The position numbers were made by a program, and so were the translations under genes. Positions 1-5,819 of a stretch of 23,479 bases of DNA are shown piece after piece (positions within the stretch are counted from its first letter, which is position 1; every line of letters starts with the position of its first letter). The stretch is taken from assembly GCA_003519485.1 (NCBI GenBank), contig DOWQ01000408.1, forward strand, positions 1-23,479. The letters run 5' to 3'. Under the pieces are notes generated by a model, which ran no database searches, was not told the origin of the DNA, and saw nothing but the letters and a program-made list of their open reading frames with translations. Source of the stretch: Streptomyces sp. (GTDB lineage Bacteria; Actinomycetota; Actinomycetes; Streptomycetales; Streptomycetaceae).

Positions 1-171
1 ATCCGGCACCTCGAAAACGGGCTCAAGCACGAGCGGGCCACCCTCGCCCGCGTGCAGGCCATCCCGGCCTACAGCCTCCCCACGCCCGGAGACCGGTCCA
101 TCGGCTACCGCATGGGCTGGGACGCTTGCCGTGCCGAAGCCCACGACGCCCTTGACACCCCGGCCCCTTGA
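1..171 (+). CDS. C-terminal end of an unknown protein (partial)
   Basis: An open frame runs in from the left edge and ends at TGA 169-171, leaving 56 visible residues. The end contains RSIGYRMGWDACRAEAHDAL, a hydrophilic helical stretch with no motif I can name. Codon use is strongly GC-ending like the neighbours, which supports real coding. The start and most of the gene lie outside the window. Function unknown. Confidence 0.55.
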   Translation: MRHLENGLKHERATLARVQAIPAYSLPTPGDRSIGYRMGWDACRAEAHDALDTPAP

Positions 172-180
172 CACACCCGC

Positions 181-219
181 GGGGCGCCCCCTGTGCCGGC
201 CAGCAACCCGGGGCGCCCC
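181..219 (+). terminator. Inverted repeat, possible terminator
   Basis: Two copies of the self-complementary decamer GGGGCGCCCC lie at 181-190 and 210-219, separated by 19 bases. In RNA they can pair with each other as a 10-bp GC-only stem just after the stop codon at 171. There is no T-run, which is common for Streptomyces terminators. The decamers could instead be protein-binding sites. Confidence 0.35.
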
Positions 220-270
220 AACAGCGGTGCGAGATCAGCCTACGTCCCACCACGCCACCCGGGAGCACCG

Positions 271-948
271 ATGATCCCCACCACCCAGCACCTCGACCTC
301 ATCATCAACCGCTGGCACGACCTCCACGACGCGCTCGCACCTTCCGGTGGGCGTGCAGCCTGGCCCCCCACCGGCCTCCTCATCACCTACCTGCGGCAGC
401 TCGAGGACGCCGAAAGCCAGCGCGCCGCCCGCGACGGTAGCGGGACAGGGGAGCATGCCGCGCCGTTGGTCATCGACGTGCTGGACACGATGCGTGCGGT
501 GGAGGCAGCGCTCGTCACTCTCGCCGACCAGATCGCCGCACAAATCCAACGCCCCTCCATGAGCCACGCCCCCCGCGACTGGCCCCCGACCGACCGGGCA
601 CGGCGCGACCAGCGGGCCGACGAGGACGCCGCGGACCCCCGACGGTGGCGGTACATCGGACAGCGCACCGCCCCCTACGCCGCAGCCTGGCTCGCCGCAC
701 GCCTCGAAGCCATACCCGGCCCCTTCGGCCCGCTCCCCGAAACCGAGGCTGCGAGGATCGCCCGCGTCGCCGCCGGAGCAGCCGAACGCATCCTCGGCGC
801 CCTCGGCGAAGCCCAGCGTGCCGCGAAGGTCGCGCGGCCCTGCCACTGCACCGGCACCCTCTACGTCTACGGAGGCGGCGGCACCACCCCGTACGTCCGC
901 TGCGACACCTGCGGCTGGACCCAAACCGCAGCCACCGCCGCCGCATAG
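271..948 (+). CDS. Hypothetical protein with C-terminal Cys cluster
   Basis: The gene encodes 225 aa. ATG 271 is preferred because GGGAG sits about 6 bases upstream; a longer frame opens at 193 but has no ribosome binding site. The middle of the protein is helical and Ala/Arg rich. The last 40 residues contain CHC, a Gly-rich turn and CDTCGW, which is consistent with a small zinc-ribbon-like knuckle. I do not recognise the family. It is the last rightward gene before a strong hairpin that separates it from a leftward gene, so it probably closes a transcription unit that begins left of the window. DNA or RNA binding is only a guess from the Cys cluster. Confidence 0.6.
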   Translation: MIPTTQHLDLIINRWHDLHDALAPSGGRAAWPPTGLLITYLRQLEDAESQRAARDGSGTGEHAAPLVIDVLDTMRAVEAALVTLADQIAAQIQRPSMSHAPRDWPPTDRARRDQRADEDAADPRRWRYIGQRTAPYAAAWLAARLEAIPGPFGPLPETEAARIARVAAGAAERILGALGEAQRAAKVARPCHCTGTLYVYGGGGTTPYVRCDTCGWTQTAATAAA

Positions 949-950
949 CC

Positions 951-1011
951 TGGACACGACGAAGCGCCCCACCCGAGTACGGATCGGGTGGGGCGCCTTC
1001 ATGCTGTCCAG
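951..1011. terminator. Bidirectional terminator between convergent genes
   Basis: A perfect 11-bp stem (CGCCCCACCCG at 965-975 with CGGGTGGGGCG at 985-995, 9-nt loop) is extended outward by GAAG/CTTC and then CTGGACA/TGTCCAG at 951-957 and 1005-1011. It fills the gap between the stop of the rightward gene (948) and the stop of the leftward gene (1012). That is the expected position for a hairpin ending transcription from both sides. Confidence 0.75.
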
Positions 1012-1275
1012 CTACTCGGCCGGCGGTGGCTTCTCCAGATCCGTCCGCTTGCCTTGCCGGATGCTCGTCTGCCGCTGCGCCCAGTACTGGTCGAACCACT
1101 TCACGTCGTACTCCGGACGTGTGCTGCCCGGCCGATAGACGGGAGCAGGCCAGCCCTCGTCGGGGCTCGACGCGAGCCGGTGGATCAGGGTCCGGCTGCG
1201 GCCAACGCGCTCGGCGAGTTTCGGGATGGTCATGGACTCCCTCTCCGGCTCCTGCCGCTCGGGTGGTTCGGGCAT
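1012..1275 (-). CDS. Small helix-turn-helix protein, excisionase-like
   Basis: This is an 87-aa protein on the minus strand. The start at 1275 is chosen because GGGGAGG lies 8 bases upstream. A later ATG at 1233 also has a good site (GGAG) and would give a 73-aa form starting at MTIPKLAERV. An upstream TTG at 1305 falls inside a palindrome and is less likely. The segment IPKLAERVGRSRTLIHRLA is a typical helix-turn-helix, and the downstream PVYRPGSTRPEYDVKWFDQY resembles the beta-wing region of excisionase/AlpA-type winged helix proteins. Such proteins act as recombination directionality factors or regulators in Streptomyces mobile elements. It is the only leftward gene in the window and reads divergently from the next gene, with a large dyad upstream. 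A regulator is as likely as an excisionase, since no integrase is next to it. Confidence 0.75.
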   Translation of the reverse strand: MPEPPERQEPERESMTIPKLAERVGRSRTLIHRLASSPDEGWPAPVYRPGSTRPEYDVKWFDQYWAQRQTSIRQGKRTDLEKPPPAE

Positions 1276-1289
1276 GGGGACATCCTCCC

Positions 1290-1320
1290 CGAGAAGTGTG
1301 GACAATGTCCACTCTTCTCG
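1290..1320. promoter_or_regulatory. 31-bp dyad, candidate operator
   Basis: The arm CGAGAAGTGTGGACA (1290-1304), a central A and the arm TGTCCACTCTTCTCG (1306-1320) form an inverted repeat with one mismatch in 15 pairs. It lies in the divergent gap 15-45 bases upstream of the helix-turn-helix gene start at 1275, where a repressor would control leftward transcription and perhaps also rightward. If transcribed it would also fold into a long hairpin just before the ribosome binding site. The bound protein is unknown; autoregulation by the adjacent gene is an inference. Confidence 0.6.
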
Positions 1321-1346
1321 CTACGGTCGTACTCGGTAACGGGAAA

Positions 1347-1388
1347 GCCCCTCGGCCCGGAGCAGCAACTCCACATGGACCGAGGGGC
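1347..1388 (+). repeat. Inverted repeat in leader of rightward operon
   Basis: GCCCCTCGGCCC (1347-1358) and GGACCGAGGGGC (1377-1388) pair over 12 positions with one G-U-type imperfection and an 18-nt loop. It sits about 25 bases before the first rightward gene of the left arm. It could be an attenuator-type hairpin, a leader structure or an operator. I see no clear -35/-10 pair around it. Confidence 0.4.
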
Positions 1389-1411
1389 GGACCCACCACA
1401 ACTCTCACGAA

Positions 1412-1729
1412 ATGGCAGGTCCTGCCGTGAATCGTATCTGCGCCGCCCGGGCTCTGACACCCCGCGACCTCCCCGACACCACCACCATCCGCGCCGTCCT
1501 CCTCGACACCGCCGACCAACTCGCCGCCACCGAGCCCGACGCGCGGATCACCCCCGCGATCCGCATCGCCGAGCTCCAGGCCGCCGCGCACAACCGGTAC
1601 GGGGCCGGCCCCACCGGGACCCGCGCCCTCGCCGCCGCATACCCCGCCGCCCCGCCCGTCCACCCCGGGGAGACCCGCGGCCACTACGCCGGGCGTCTCC
1701 GCACCAGCGTCCAGGACGTGCGGTCATGA
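1412..1729 (+). CDS. Hypothetical protein, first gene of left-arm operon
   Basis: The product is 105 aa. The ATG at 1412 has no clear ribosome binding site, and an in-frame GTG at 1427 is an alternative, so the start is uncertain or the mRNA may be leaderless. The sequence has two helical parts around TIRAVLLDTADQLAAT and IRIAELQAAAHNRYG, then a Pro/Gly-rich C-terminus. I recognise no family. Its stop overlaps the next start (ATGA at 1726-1729), so the genes are translationally coupled. It begins a run of small genes that leads into the membrane-protein module. Confidence 0.55.
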   Translation: MAGPAVNRICAARALTPRDLPDTTTIRAVLLDTADQLAATEPDARITPAIRIAELQAAAHNRYGAGPTGTRALAAAYPAAPPVHPGETRGHYAGRLRTSVQDVRS

Positions 1730-1869
1730 ACACTCCCGCCGACCAAGGCCACGCCGCACGAGCCCTCGCCGAACAAACCCGGCAGCGCATCGAAGCCGCC
1801 AACGAGGCCGCCCGAGCAGCCGAGGCCGCTCAGGCCGCCCTCCGCGAACAGCAGGGCGACGCGTCGTGA
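1726..1869 (+). CDS. Small Ala-rich helical protein
   Basis: A 47-aa product, hydrophilic and almost entirely predicted helix (repeated Ala-Glu-Ala, for example IEAANEAARAAEAAQAAL), possibly a short coiled coil. ATG overlaps the preceding stop in an ATGA, and its own TGA overlaps the next GTG. This coupling on both sides is the best support for the gene being real. Function unknown. Confidence 0.5.
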   Translation: MNTPADQGHAARALAEQTRQRIEAANEAARAAEAAQAALREQQGDAS

Positions 1870-1967
1870 GCGCGCCCGAGCCGGAGCCCCGGCACGACCG
1901 CGCCGACGACACACCCCCCGACGAGCTGCCCCCACTGCCCCAACGGGACCCCGGCGGCTCCCTCTAG
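1866..1967 (+). CDS. Very short acidic/proline-rich ORF
   Basis: A 33-aa frame starts at GTG 1866, overlapping the previous stop as GTGA, and ends at TAG 1965-1967. It is rich in Pro, Asp and Glu and has no recognisable motif. The overlap start and GC-ending codons support translation, but proline-rich frames also arise by chance in DNA this GC-rich. It may be a coupling peptide or an artefact. Confidence 0.3.
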   Translation: MSAPEPEPRHDRADDTPPDELPPLPQRDPGGSL

Positions 1968-2070
1968 CCCCCCCCTGCCTCGGCCTGGCCGTAGCCCCCG
2001 CCGCCCGACCCAGCACCCGGGCGGCCCGGAAATCGACCAGCCCACCCGACCGCTCCCGGAGGAGCCCACC

Positions 2071-2865
2071 GTGAAGACCCGTGACCCCATCGCCGCCCTC
2101 GCCGTCGGCGCCGCGATCGTCACCATCGCCCTCACCGCAGCCGCGTTCTGGCTCTCCTACGAGCACCTCCACGACGTCGCCAACGCCAACGGCCTCGAAG
2201 GAGAACGCGCCTGGGCATGGCCCGCGACCGTCGACCTGTTCATCGTCGCCGGGGAACTCCTCATGCTCCGCGCCGGACTCCAAGGCCGCGTCGACCCGTG
2301 GGCGATCACCCTCACCGCAGTCGGCTCCCTCGGCTCGATTGCACTCAACGTCGCCGGCGTCGGCGGGCAGGCGCAGCCGATGGAGTACGTCGTCGCAGCC
2401 GTGCCTCCTGCGGCTGCGTTGATCGCATTCGGGGCGATCATGCGGCAAGTCCACGAGCGCCTCGCGCAGCCGAGCACCACCGCAGTCGAGGTTGCAGTCG
2501 AGCGCATCCCCACCGCAGCCGAAGCCGCAGCCGTCACCGGGCCACACCCGCAGCCGGACACAGCCGCACTCGCATCCGCGCCGACTGCACTCATCCTCGA
2601 CCTCGCCCCGATGCTCCCCGCACCCCCCGACCACTGCACCCCCGCAGCCGCATCCGCATCCGTTGCAGACCACGCGCCGGATGCAGTCCGCGAGCTACAC
2701 GCACCCAGCACAGATGCGCAGCTCCTCGCAGCCGCCCGCGAACTCAATGCGACTGCACTCGCCCAGACAGGCCGGACCGCATCCCTCCGGCGGCTGCAAG
2801 CCGACCTCGGCATCGGCCAGCGCCGCGCCCAGCGCATCCAACAACACCTCGCCAAGGGGGCCTGA
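2071..2865 (+). CDS. DUF2637 membrane protein with C-terminal HTH-like region (Spd-like)
   Basis: A 264-aa protein starting at GTG 2071, with GGAGGAG about 7 bases upstream. Four predicted membrane segments lie near residues 9-31, 50-67, 75-95 and 103-122. The block from YEHLHDVA through WAWPATVDLFIVAGELLML is characteristic of DUF2637 proteins, which are common in Streptomyces conjugative plasmids and AICEs near spread (spdB) genes and also occur in some phages and prophages. After a Pro/Ala linker, the last 45 residues (ARELNATALAQTGRTASLRR, then LQADLGIGQRRAQRIQQHL) look like a winged-helix or replication-style DNA-binding motif. A protein that sits in the membrane and touches DNA would fit intermycelial plasmid spread, but that is inference. 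The second half uses GCA for alanine far more often than its neighbours do. Confidence 0.75.
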   Translation: MKTRDPIAALAVGAAIVTIALTAAAFWLSYEHLHDVANANGLEGERAWAWPATVDLFIVAGELLMLRAGLQGRVDPWAITLTAVGSLGSIALNVAGVGGQAQPMEYVVAAVPPAAALIAFGAIMRQVHERLAQPSTTAVEVAVERIPTAAEAAAVTGPHPQPDTAALASAPTALILDLAPMLPAPPDHCTPAAASASVADHAPDAVRELHAPSTDAQLLAAARELNATALAQTGRTASLRRLQADLGIGQRRAQRIQQHLAKGA

Positions 2866-3044
2866 TGCACACCGCAGCCGCACTCATGTTCTTCGTCCCG
2901 GTCGCACTCGCAGCCGCAATCGCACTCGCCACCCTCGGCCGCCGCGGACCGCAGCCCGTACTCCTCCCCGCAGCCCGCACGGTCGCCCTGATCACCCTCG
3001 CCGTCTGCTACACCGCAGCCCTCTTCCACCTGGGAGCGTCATGA
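2865..3044 (+). CDS. Small two-helix membrane protein
   Basis: The product is 59 aa. ATG 2865 shares its A with the previous stop (TGATG), so translation is coupled. Two hydrophobic segments lie near residues 5-24 (AALMFFVPVALAAAIALATL) and 37-56, separated by a short basic loop (GRRGPQP). Small two-helix proteins of this kind sit next to DUF2637 genes in Streptomyces plasmid spread clusters. The name is positional; no catalytic motif is present. Confidence 0.6.
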   Translation: MHTAAALMFFVPVALAAAIALATLGRRGPQPVLLPAARTVALITLAVCYTAALFHLGAS

Positions 3045-3502
3045 CCACCCCCAAGCCCCGCCCCCTCGGGCCCCATCCGCCCCAGCCGGGGGACTCCTGG
3101 TGGGACCAGCTGTACGACCCGACCACAGGCGACACCAACACACCCCCGCCGGCCAAGCGGAAGCCGCGGAAGCCCAAGCCGAAGAAGCCGCGGCCGACGC
3201 CGCTCGCCGACGCCCTCCGCGACACACACCTCAACCGCCACCAGCAGCACAAGACCCGGCACCTCGTCTACTGGGGCACCGCCGCCGCCACCGGCTGGTG
3301 GACCGGCCTCAGCCCCATGCTCCTCGACGCCATGACCACCCGCGGCGCAGCCGACGGGGTCGCCGCCGGAGTGTGGACAGGCATCGGGTTCACCATCTTC
3401 GGATCGCTCCTCGCCTGGAGCCTCCGCGTATGGATCTGCCGCATCCCCCTCGCCGCCGCCGTGCTCGCCCTCGCCCTCTACGGCCCTAACACGGCCCTCT
3501 GA
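3041..3502 (+). CDS. Membrane protein with basic proline-rich N-terminus (SpdB-like)
   Basis: A 153-aa product whose ATG overlaps the upstream stop (ATGA 3041-3044). Residues 1-70 are cytoplasmic-type and very basic, with a Pro-Lys-Arg tract at about 36-52 that could bind nucleic acid. Three hydrophobic segments follow near 76-98, 103-126 and 130-148. The layout of a basic head and multiple membrane helices matches small spread-type proteins in Streptomyces plasmids. I cannot assign a specific Spd class. It sits between two other membrane genes in the same coupled set. Confidence 0.6.
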   Translation: MTTPKPRPLGPHPPQPGDSWWDQLYDPTTGDTNTPPPAKRKPRKPKPKKPRPTPLADALRDTHLNRHQQHKTRHLVYWGTAAATGWWTGLSPMLLDAMTTRGAADGVAAGVWTGIGFTIFGSLLAWSLRVWICRIPLAAAVLALALYGPNTAL

Positions 3503-3516
3503 CCCTGAAGGACATC

Positions 3517-3960
3517 ATGATCACGCTCGCGGCCAGTGCCTCCGGGAACATCCTCGGCGGCTTCGGAGCCGGCGGCCTCGCCCTCATCCTCACCGCCGTC
3601 CTCATCCTCGGCACCAAGGACAGCTCCGAACACCCCCTGCCGAAGAACGCCGCCCTCGTCATCGGCCTCATGGCCGGCGTCTGCTACCTCGGCGCCGGAC
3701 AGCTCTGGGGCATCCCCGACGACCTGATCGTCAGCACCATGCGCGGCTTCGGCGTCGGCTCCGGCGGCGGGGTCCTCGGCAACGTCACCGAGCCCGCCGT
3801 CAGCCTCACCCTCGTCGTCGTCGCGTGGTTCGTGAGGCTCAAGGCCCGGACCGCGGGCGTCCTCGGCATCGGCATGTCCAGCGTGTTCTCGGTGTCCGGC
3901 GGGGTGTGGGCGATGGTCGCCATGCAGGTCGGCGAAGCGATGGCGAGGTTCGCCGGATGA
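3517..3960 (+). CDS. Hydrophobic membrane protein of spread-like module
   Basis: A 147-aa product from ATG 3517 with AAGGA about 5 bases upstream. It has at least four hydrophobic segments, near residues 16-32, 45-64, 94-107 and 112-137, with glycine-rich turns (FGVGSGGGVLGNV). It is almost entirely membrane-embedded and has no enzymatic motif. Its stop overlaps the next start (ATGA at 3957-3960). Position and composition suggest a pore-like or scaffold member of the same membrane assembly as its neighbours. A holin is less likely, because the lysis genes lie at the far end of the window. Confidence 0.6.
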   Translation: MITLAASASGNILGGFGAGGLALILTAVLILGTKDSSEHPLPKNAALVIGLMAGVCYLGAGQLWGIPDDLIVSTMRGFGVGSGGGVLGNVTEPAVSLTLVVVAWFVRLKARTAGVLGIGMSSVFSVSGGVWAMVAMQVGEAMARFAG

Positions 3961-4670
3961 CGGGCCGCCGTAGCGCTGTGTGGGCCGCTGTCCGGCCGTA
4001 CGTCGCCGTGTGGCAGCCCGCCCGGCAACTCGCCGCCGGGAGCCTCGCCCTCGGCCGGCGGGCGTGCGTGTGGTGCCTCGCCGGGCAGGGCTCCAACAAG
4101 GCGTGGCGCGCCCTCGGCGTCATCATCGGCGCCGGGATGGGCTACCGGGCCGCCCAGATGCAGCCGCTCCTTATGGTCCCGATCACCCTCGGCGGCATCG
4201 TCTGGGCCTGGCGCAACGCACCCGAACAGGCCGCGGGGGAGCAGCCGAAGCCGAAGGAGGGCGGGAAGCAGCACCCCGCGACCAGCCTCGACCGCGAGCA
4301 GGTCGCCGACGTCCTCCACAGCCTCCTCGGGGCCTCGGGCGGGGTGCACCTCACAGCCCTCGCCACCGCGCTCCCCAAGCCGCTCATGCCTACCCGGGAG
4401 GTGCGCGCCCTCCTGGCCCGACACAGCATCCGGGTGAGGGCCGGAGTGCGGGCCCCCGGGGTGGGCGTGCGTGAGGGCGTCCACCGCACCGACATCCCCA
4501 CCCCCTCTCCCCCCACTTCCGAGGCCGCCCCGATCGGCCGTTGCTCTGCAGGTCAGAGCAACAACAACAACACCGGAGAGGGGTTGACGGTGGAGCACCG
4601 AGAGGGGTTGACGATCATCCGCGACCCCGCGGACCGCACCCGCCGACACGCAGTCGGCCAGCGCCCATAA
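3957..4670 (+). CDS. Membrane protein with predicted C-terminal winged-helix domain
   Basis: A 237-aa product coupled to the previous gene by ATGA. Hydrophobic segments lie near residues 52-66 and 68-86 (LGVIIGAGMGY, LLMVPITLGGIVWAW). After a Lys/Pro linker, residues about 112-180 (DREQVADVLHSLLGASGGVH, LTALATALP, REVRALLARHSIRVRAGVR, GVHRTDIP) look like a small winged-helix fold of a type I associate with Streptomyces mobile-element proteins. The tail carries a poly-Asn run and a repeated GEGLT/REGLT pair. It is the second protein in this module that seems to join membrane helices to a DNA-binding end. I infer a role in plasmid spread or DNA movement; no FtsK-type translocase is visible in the window. 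Confidence 0.6.
   Translation: MTGRRSAVWAAVRPYVAVWQPARQLAAGSLALGRRACVWCLAGQGSNKAWRALGVIIGAGMGYRAAQMQPLLMVPITLGGIVWAWRNAPEQAAGEQPKPKEGGKQHPATSLDREQVADVLHSLLGASGGVHLTALATALPKPLMPTREVRALLARHSIRVRAGVRAPGVGVREGVHRTDIPTPSPPTSEAAPIGRCSAGQSNNNNTGEGLTVEHREGLTIIRDPADRTRRHAVGQRP
4540..4613 (+). repeat. Inverted and direct repeats at 3' end of membrane gene
   Basis: GTTGCTCTG (4540-4548) and CAGAGCAAC (4554-4562) form a perfect 9-bp inverted repeat around CAGGT. An (AAC)n run follows, then two identical 14-mers GAGAGGGGTTGACG at 4576-4589 and 4600-4613, with a period of 24. All lie inside the last 130 bases of the coding sequence, so they shape the tail of the protein, but they are dense enough to be a cis-acting site as well. 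Confidence 0.55.
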
Positions 4671-4749
4671 GCCCCGGGGCGGCCGCCATGCCTGGCAGCT
4701 ACCGCGACCGCCCCGGTTTCCCATCCCAACCAGAGACAGGACCAGCATC

Positions 4750-4884
4750 ATGGCACTCCGCCGAGACATGCCCATCCGCGACGAGCGGCCCGGCGACGAC
4801 GAGGACTCGACCGTCTACCAGGGCTCCCGCGGCTGGTGGCACCCGGCTCCCGAGAAGCCCGTCCCCGGCACCCCGAAGAAGTAG
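4750..4884 (+). CDS. Small conserved-looking hydrophilic protein
   Basis: A 44-aa frame from ATG 4750 to TAG 4882-4884, with AGGA about 8 bases before the start. The product is strongly charged with an Asp/Glu cluster (RPGDDEDSTVYQGSRGWWHP) and a Lys-Pro C-terminus. It has no membrane segment or recognised domain. Clear ribosome binding and good codon use support translation. It lies between the membrane module and the promoter-like block at 4891, so it may be the last gene of the upstream operon. Confidence 0.5.
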   Translation: MALRRDMPIRDERPGDDEDSTVYQGSRGWWHPAPEKPVPGTPKK

Positions 4885-4890
4885 CCCCGG

Positions 4891-4924
4891 CCCGTACAAC
4901 CCTTCACGCGGCTTGTACGTCAAC
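4891..4924 (+). promoter_or_regulatory. Promoter-like block, copy A
   Basis: CCCGTACAACCCT (4891-4903), 15 bases, then GTCAAC (4919-4924), with GCACAC at 4928. The same elements recur at exactly the same spacing at 6418-6460, upstream of another accessory gene. ACAACC followed at about 16 bases by GTC resembles the bipartite promoters read by ECF-type sigma factors. It lies 37-70 bases before the Ltp-like gene start at 4961, a normal promoter distance. The sigma factor is not identified. Confidence 0.55.
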
Positions 4925-4960
4925 TCTGCACACACCACTCACGTCAGGAAGCGTCCTCTC

Positions 4961-5689
4961 ATGCATTCTCAGCAGCCCCAGCAGCCCGGCCCGTACGCTC
5001 CCCACACGCCCCCGCCGGCGCCGCGTAGCTGGTTCGCCCGGCACAAGATCCTCACCGGCATCGGCGCCCTGTTCGTGTTCCTCGTAGCCGTCAGCGTCGC
5101 CGGCGGCGATGTCGACAGCAGCACCGACACCAGCGCGACCGCACCCAAGGAGCAGGCTGCCCCCGCCAAGGAGACCGAGGAATTGACCGAGGAGTGCCGG
5201 AGGTGGATCGAGAAGGAATTGCTCGACTCCTCCGACGACGTCGACGCCGAATCCGGATACGTCGAGTGTGGCGACCTCTCAGACGAAGAAATGGATCGTG
5301 CCATCGACGGTGTCACCGACGACCTCATGGAAACAGGCGCCACGCCTGCTGAGGAGGCCCCGGAAGAGGAGGCGCCCGACCACACAGTCAGCCAGCAGTC
5401 GGCGATCGAAGCAGCACAGGGTTACCTGGACCTCTCAGGGTTCAGCAAGGCGGGGCTGATCGACCAGCTCACCTCGGAGTACGGCAACGGCTTCTCGAAG
5501 GCCGACGCCGAATACGCCGTCGAGAACGTAACCGTGGACTGGAACGAAGAGGCCGTACAGTCGGCCGAAACCTACATGGAAATGGGCGGCTTCAGCCGGA
5601 ACAGCCTGATCGACCAGCTCACCTCCCCCCACGGCGGCCAGTTCACGCAGGCACAGGCGGCACACGCCGCCGACAACGTGGGTCTGTGA
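4961..5689 (+). CDS. Membrane-anchored Ltp-family protein, candidate superinfection exclusion factor
   Basis: A 242-aa protein from ATG 4961, with AGGAAG upstream. A Pro/Gln-rich start is followed by one membrane helix at about 29-48 and an acidic outside region (50-140) with two cysteines (C79, C103). Two tandem repeats of 50 residues follow, at about 147-196 and 197-242, each with SA.E.A..Y...GGFS..LIDQLTS and a conserved FT/FS.A.A.YA.DNV end. This is the repeat of the host cell surface-exposed lipoprotein (Ltp) family. The prototype, from streptococcal phage TP-J34, blocks DNA injection by incoming phage. Here a membrane helix replaces the lipoprotein signal. The two repeats share an exact 20-bp DNA match (5456-5475 and 5606-5625), suggesting a fairly recent internal duplication. 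It has its own promoter-like block and terminator, as expected for a gene expressed in lysogens. The exclusion role is inferred from the family. Confidence 0.75.
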   Translation: MHSQQPQQPGPYAPHTPPPAPRSWFARHKILTGIGALFVFLVAVSVAGGDVDSSTDTSATAPKEQAAPAKETEELTEECRRWIEKELLDSSDDVDAESGYVECGDLSDEEMDRAIDGVTDDLMETGATPAEEAPEEEAPDHTVSQQSAIEAAQGYLDLSGFSKAGLIDQLTSEYGNGFSKADAEYAVENVTVDWNEEAVQSAETYMEMGGFSRNSLIDQLTSPHGGQFTQAQAAHAADNVGL

Positions 5690-5730
5690 CCCGCTGATCC
5701 TCAACGGCCAGTTCCGACCCTGCCGTAGAC

Positions 5731-5770
5731 CGATGGCCCCGCCACCCCTTCACGGACGGCGGGGCCATTG
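5731..5770 (+). terminator. Strong hairpin terminator after Ltp-like gene
   Basis: ATGGCCCCGCC (5733-5743) and GGCGGGGCCAT (5758-5768) form a perfect 11-bp stem with a 14-nt loop, plus two outer pairs. It lies about 45 bases after the stop at 5689 and before the next gene. There is no T-run, as is usual in Streptomyces. It isolates the Ltp-like gene as its own transcription unit. Confidence 0.75.
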
Positions 5771-5819
5771 CTACACCCCCGCGCGTCGACCAAGCACACG
5801 CCACCCCGGGAGTCCCCCC

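Noticed and set aside
1303..1305. TTG as an upstream start for the helix-turn-helix gene
   Set aside because: It lies inside the large dyad and has no ribosome binding site, while ATG 1275 has GGGGAGG at good spacing.
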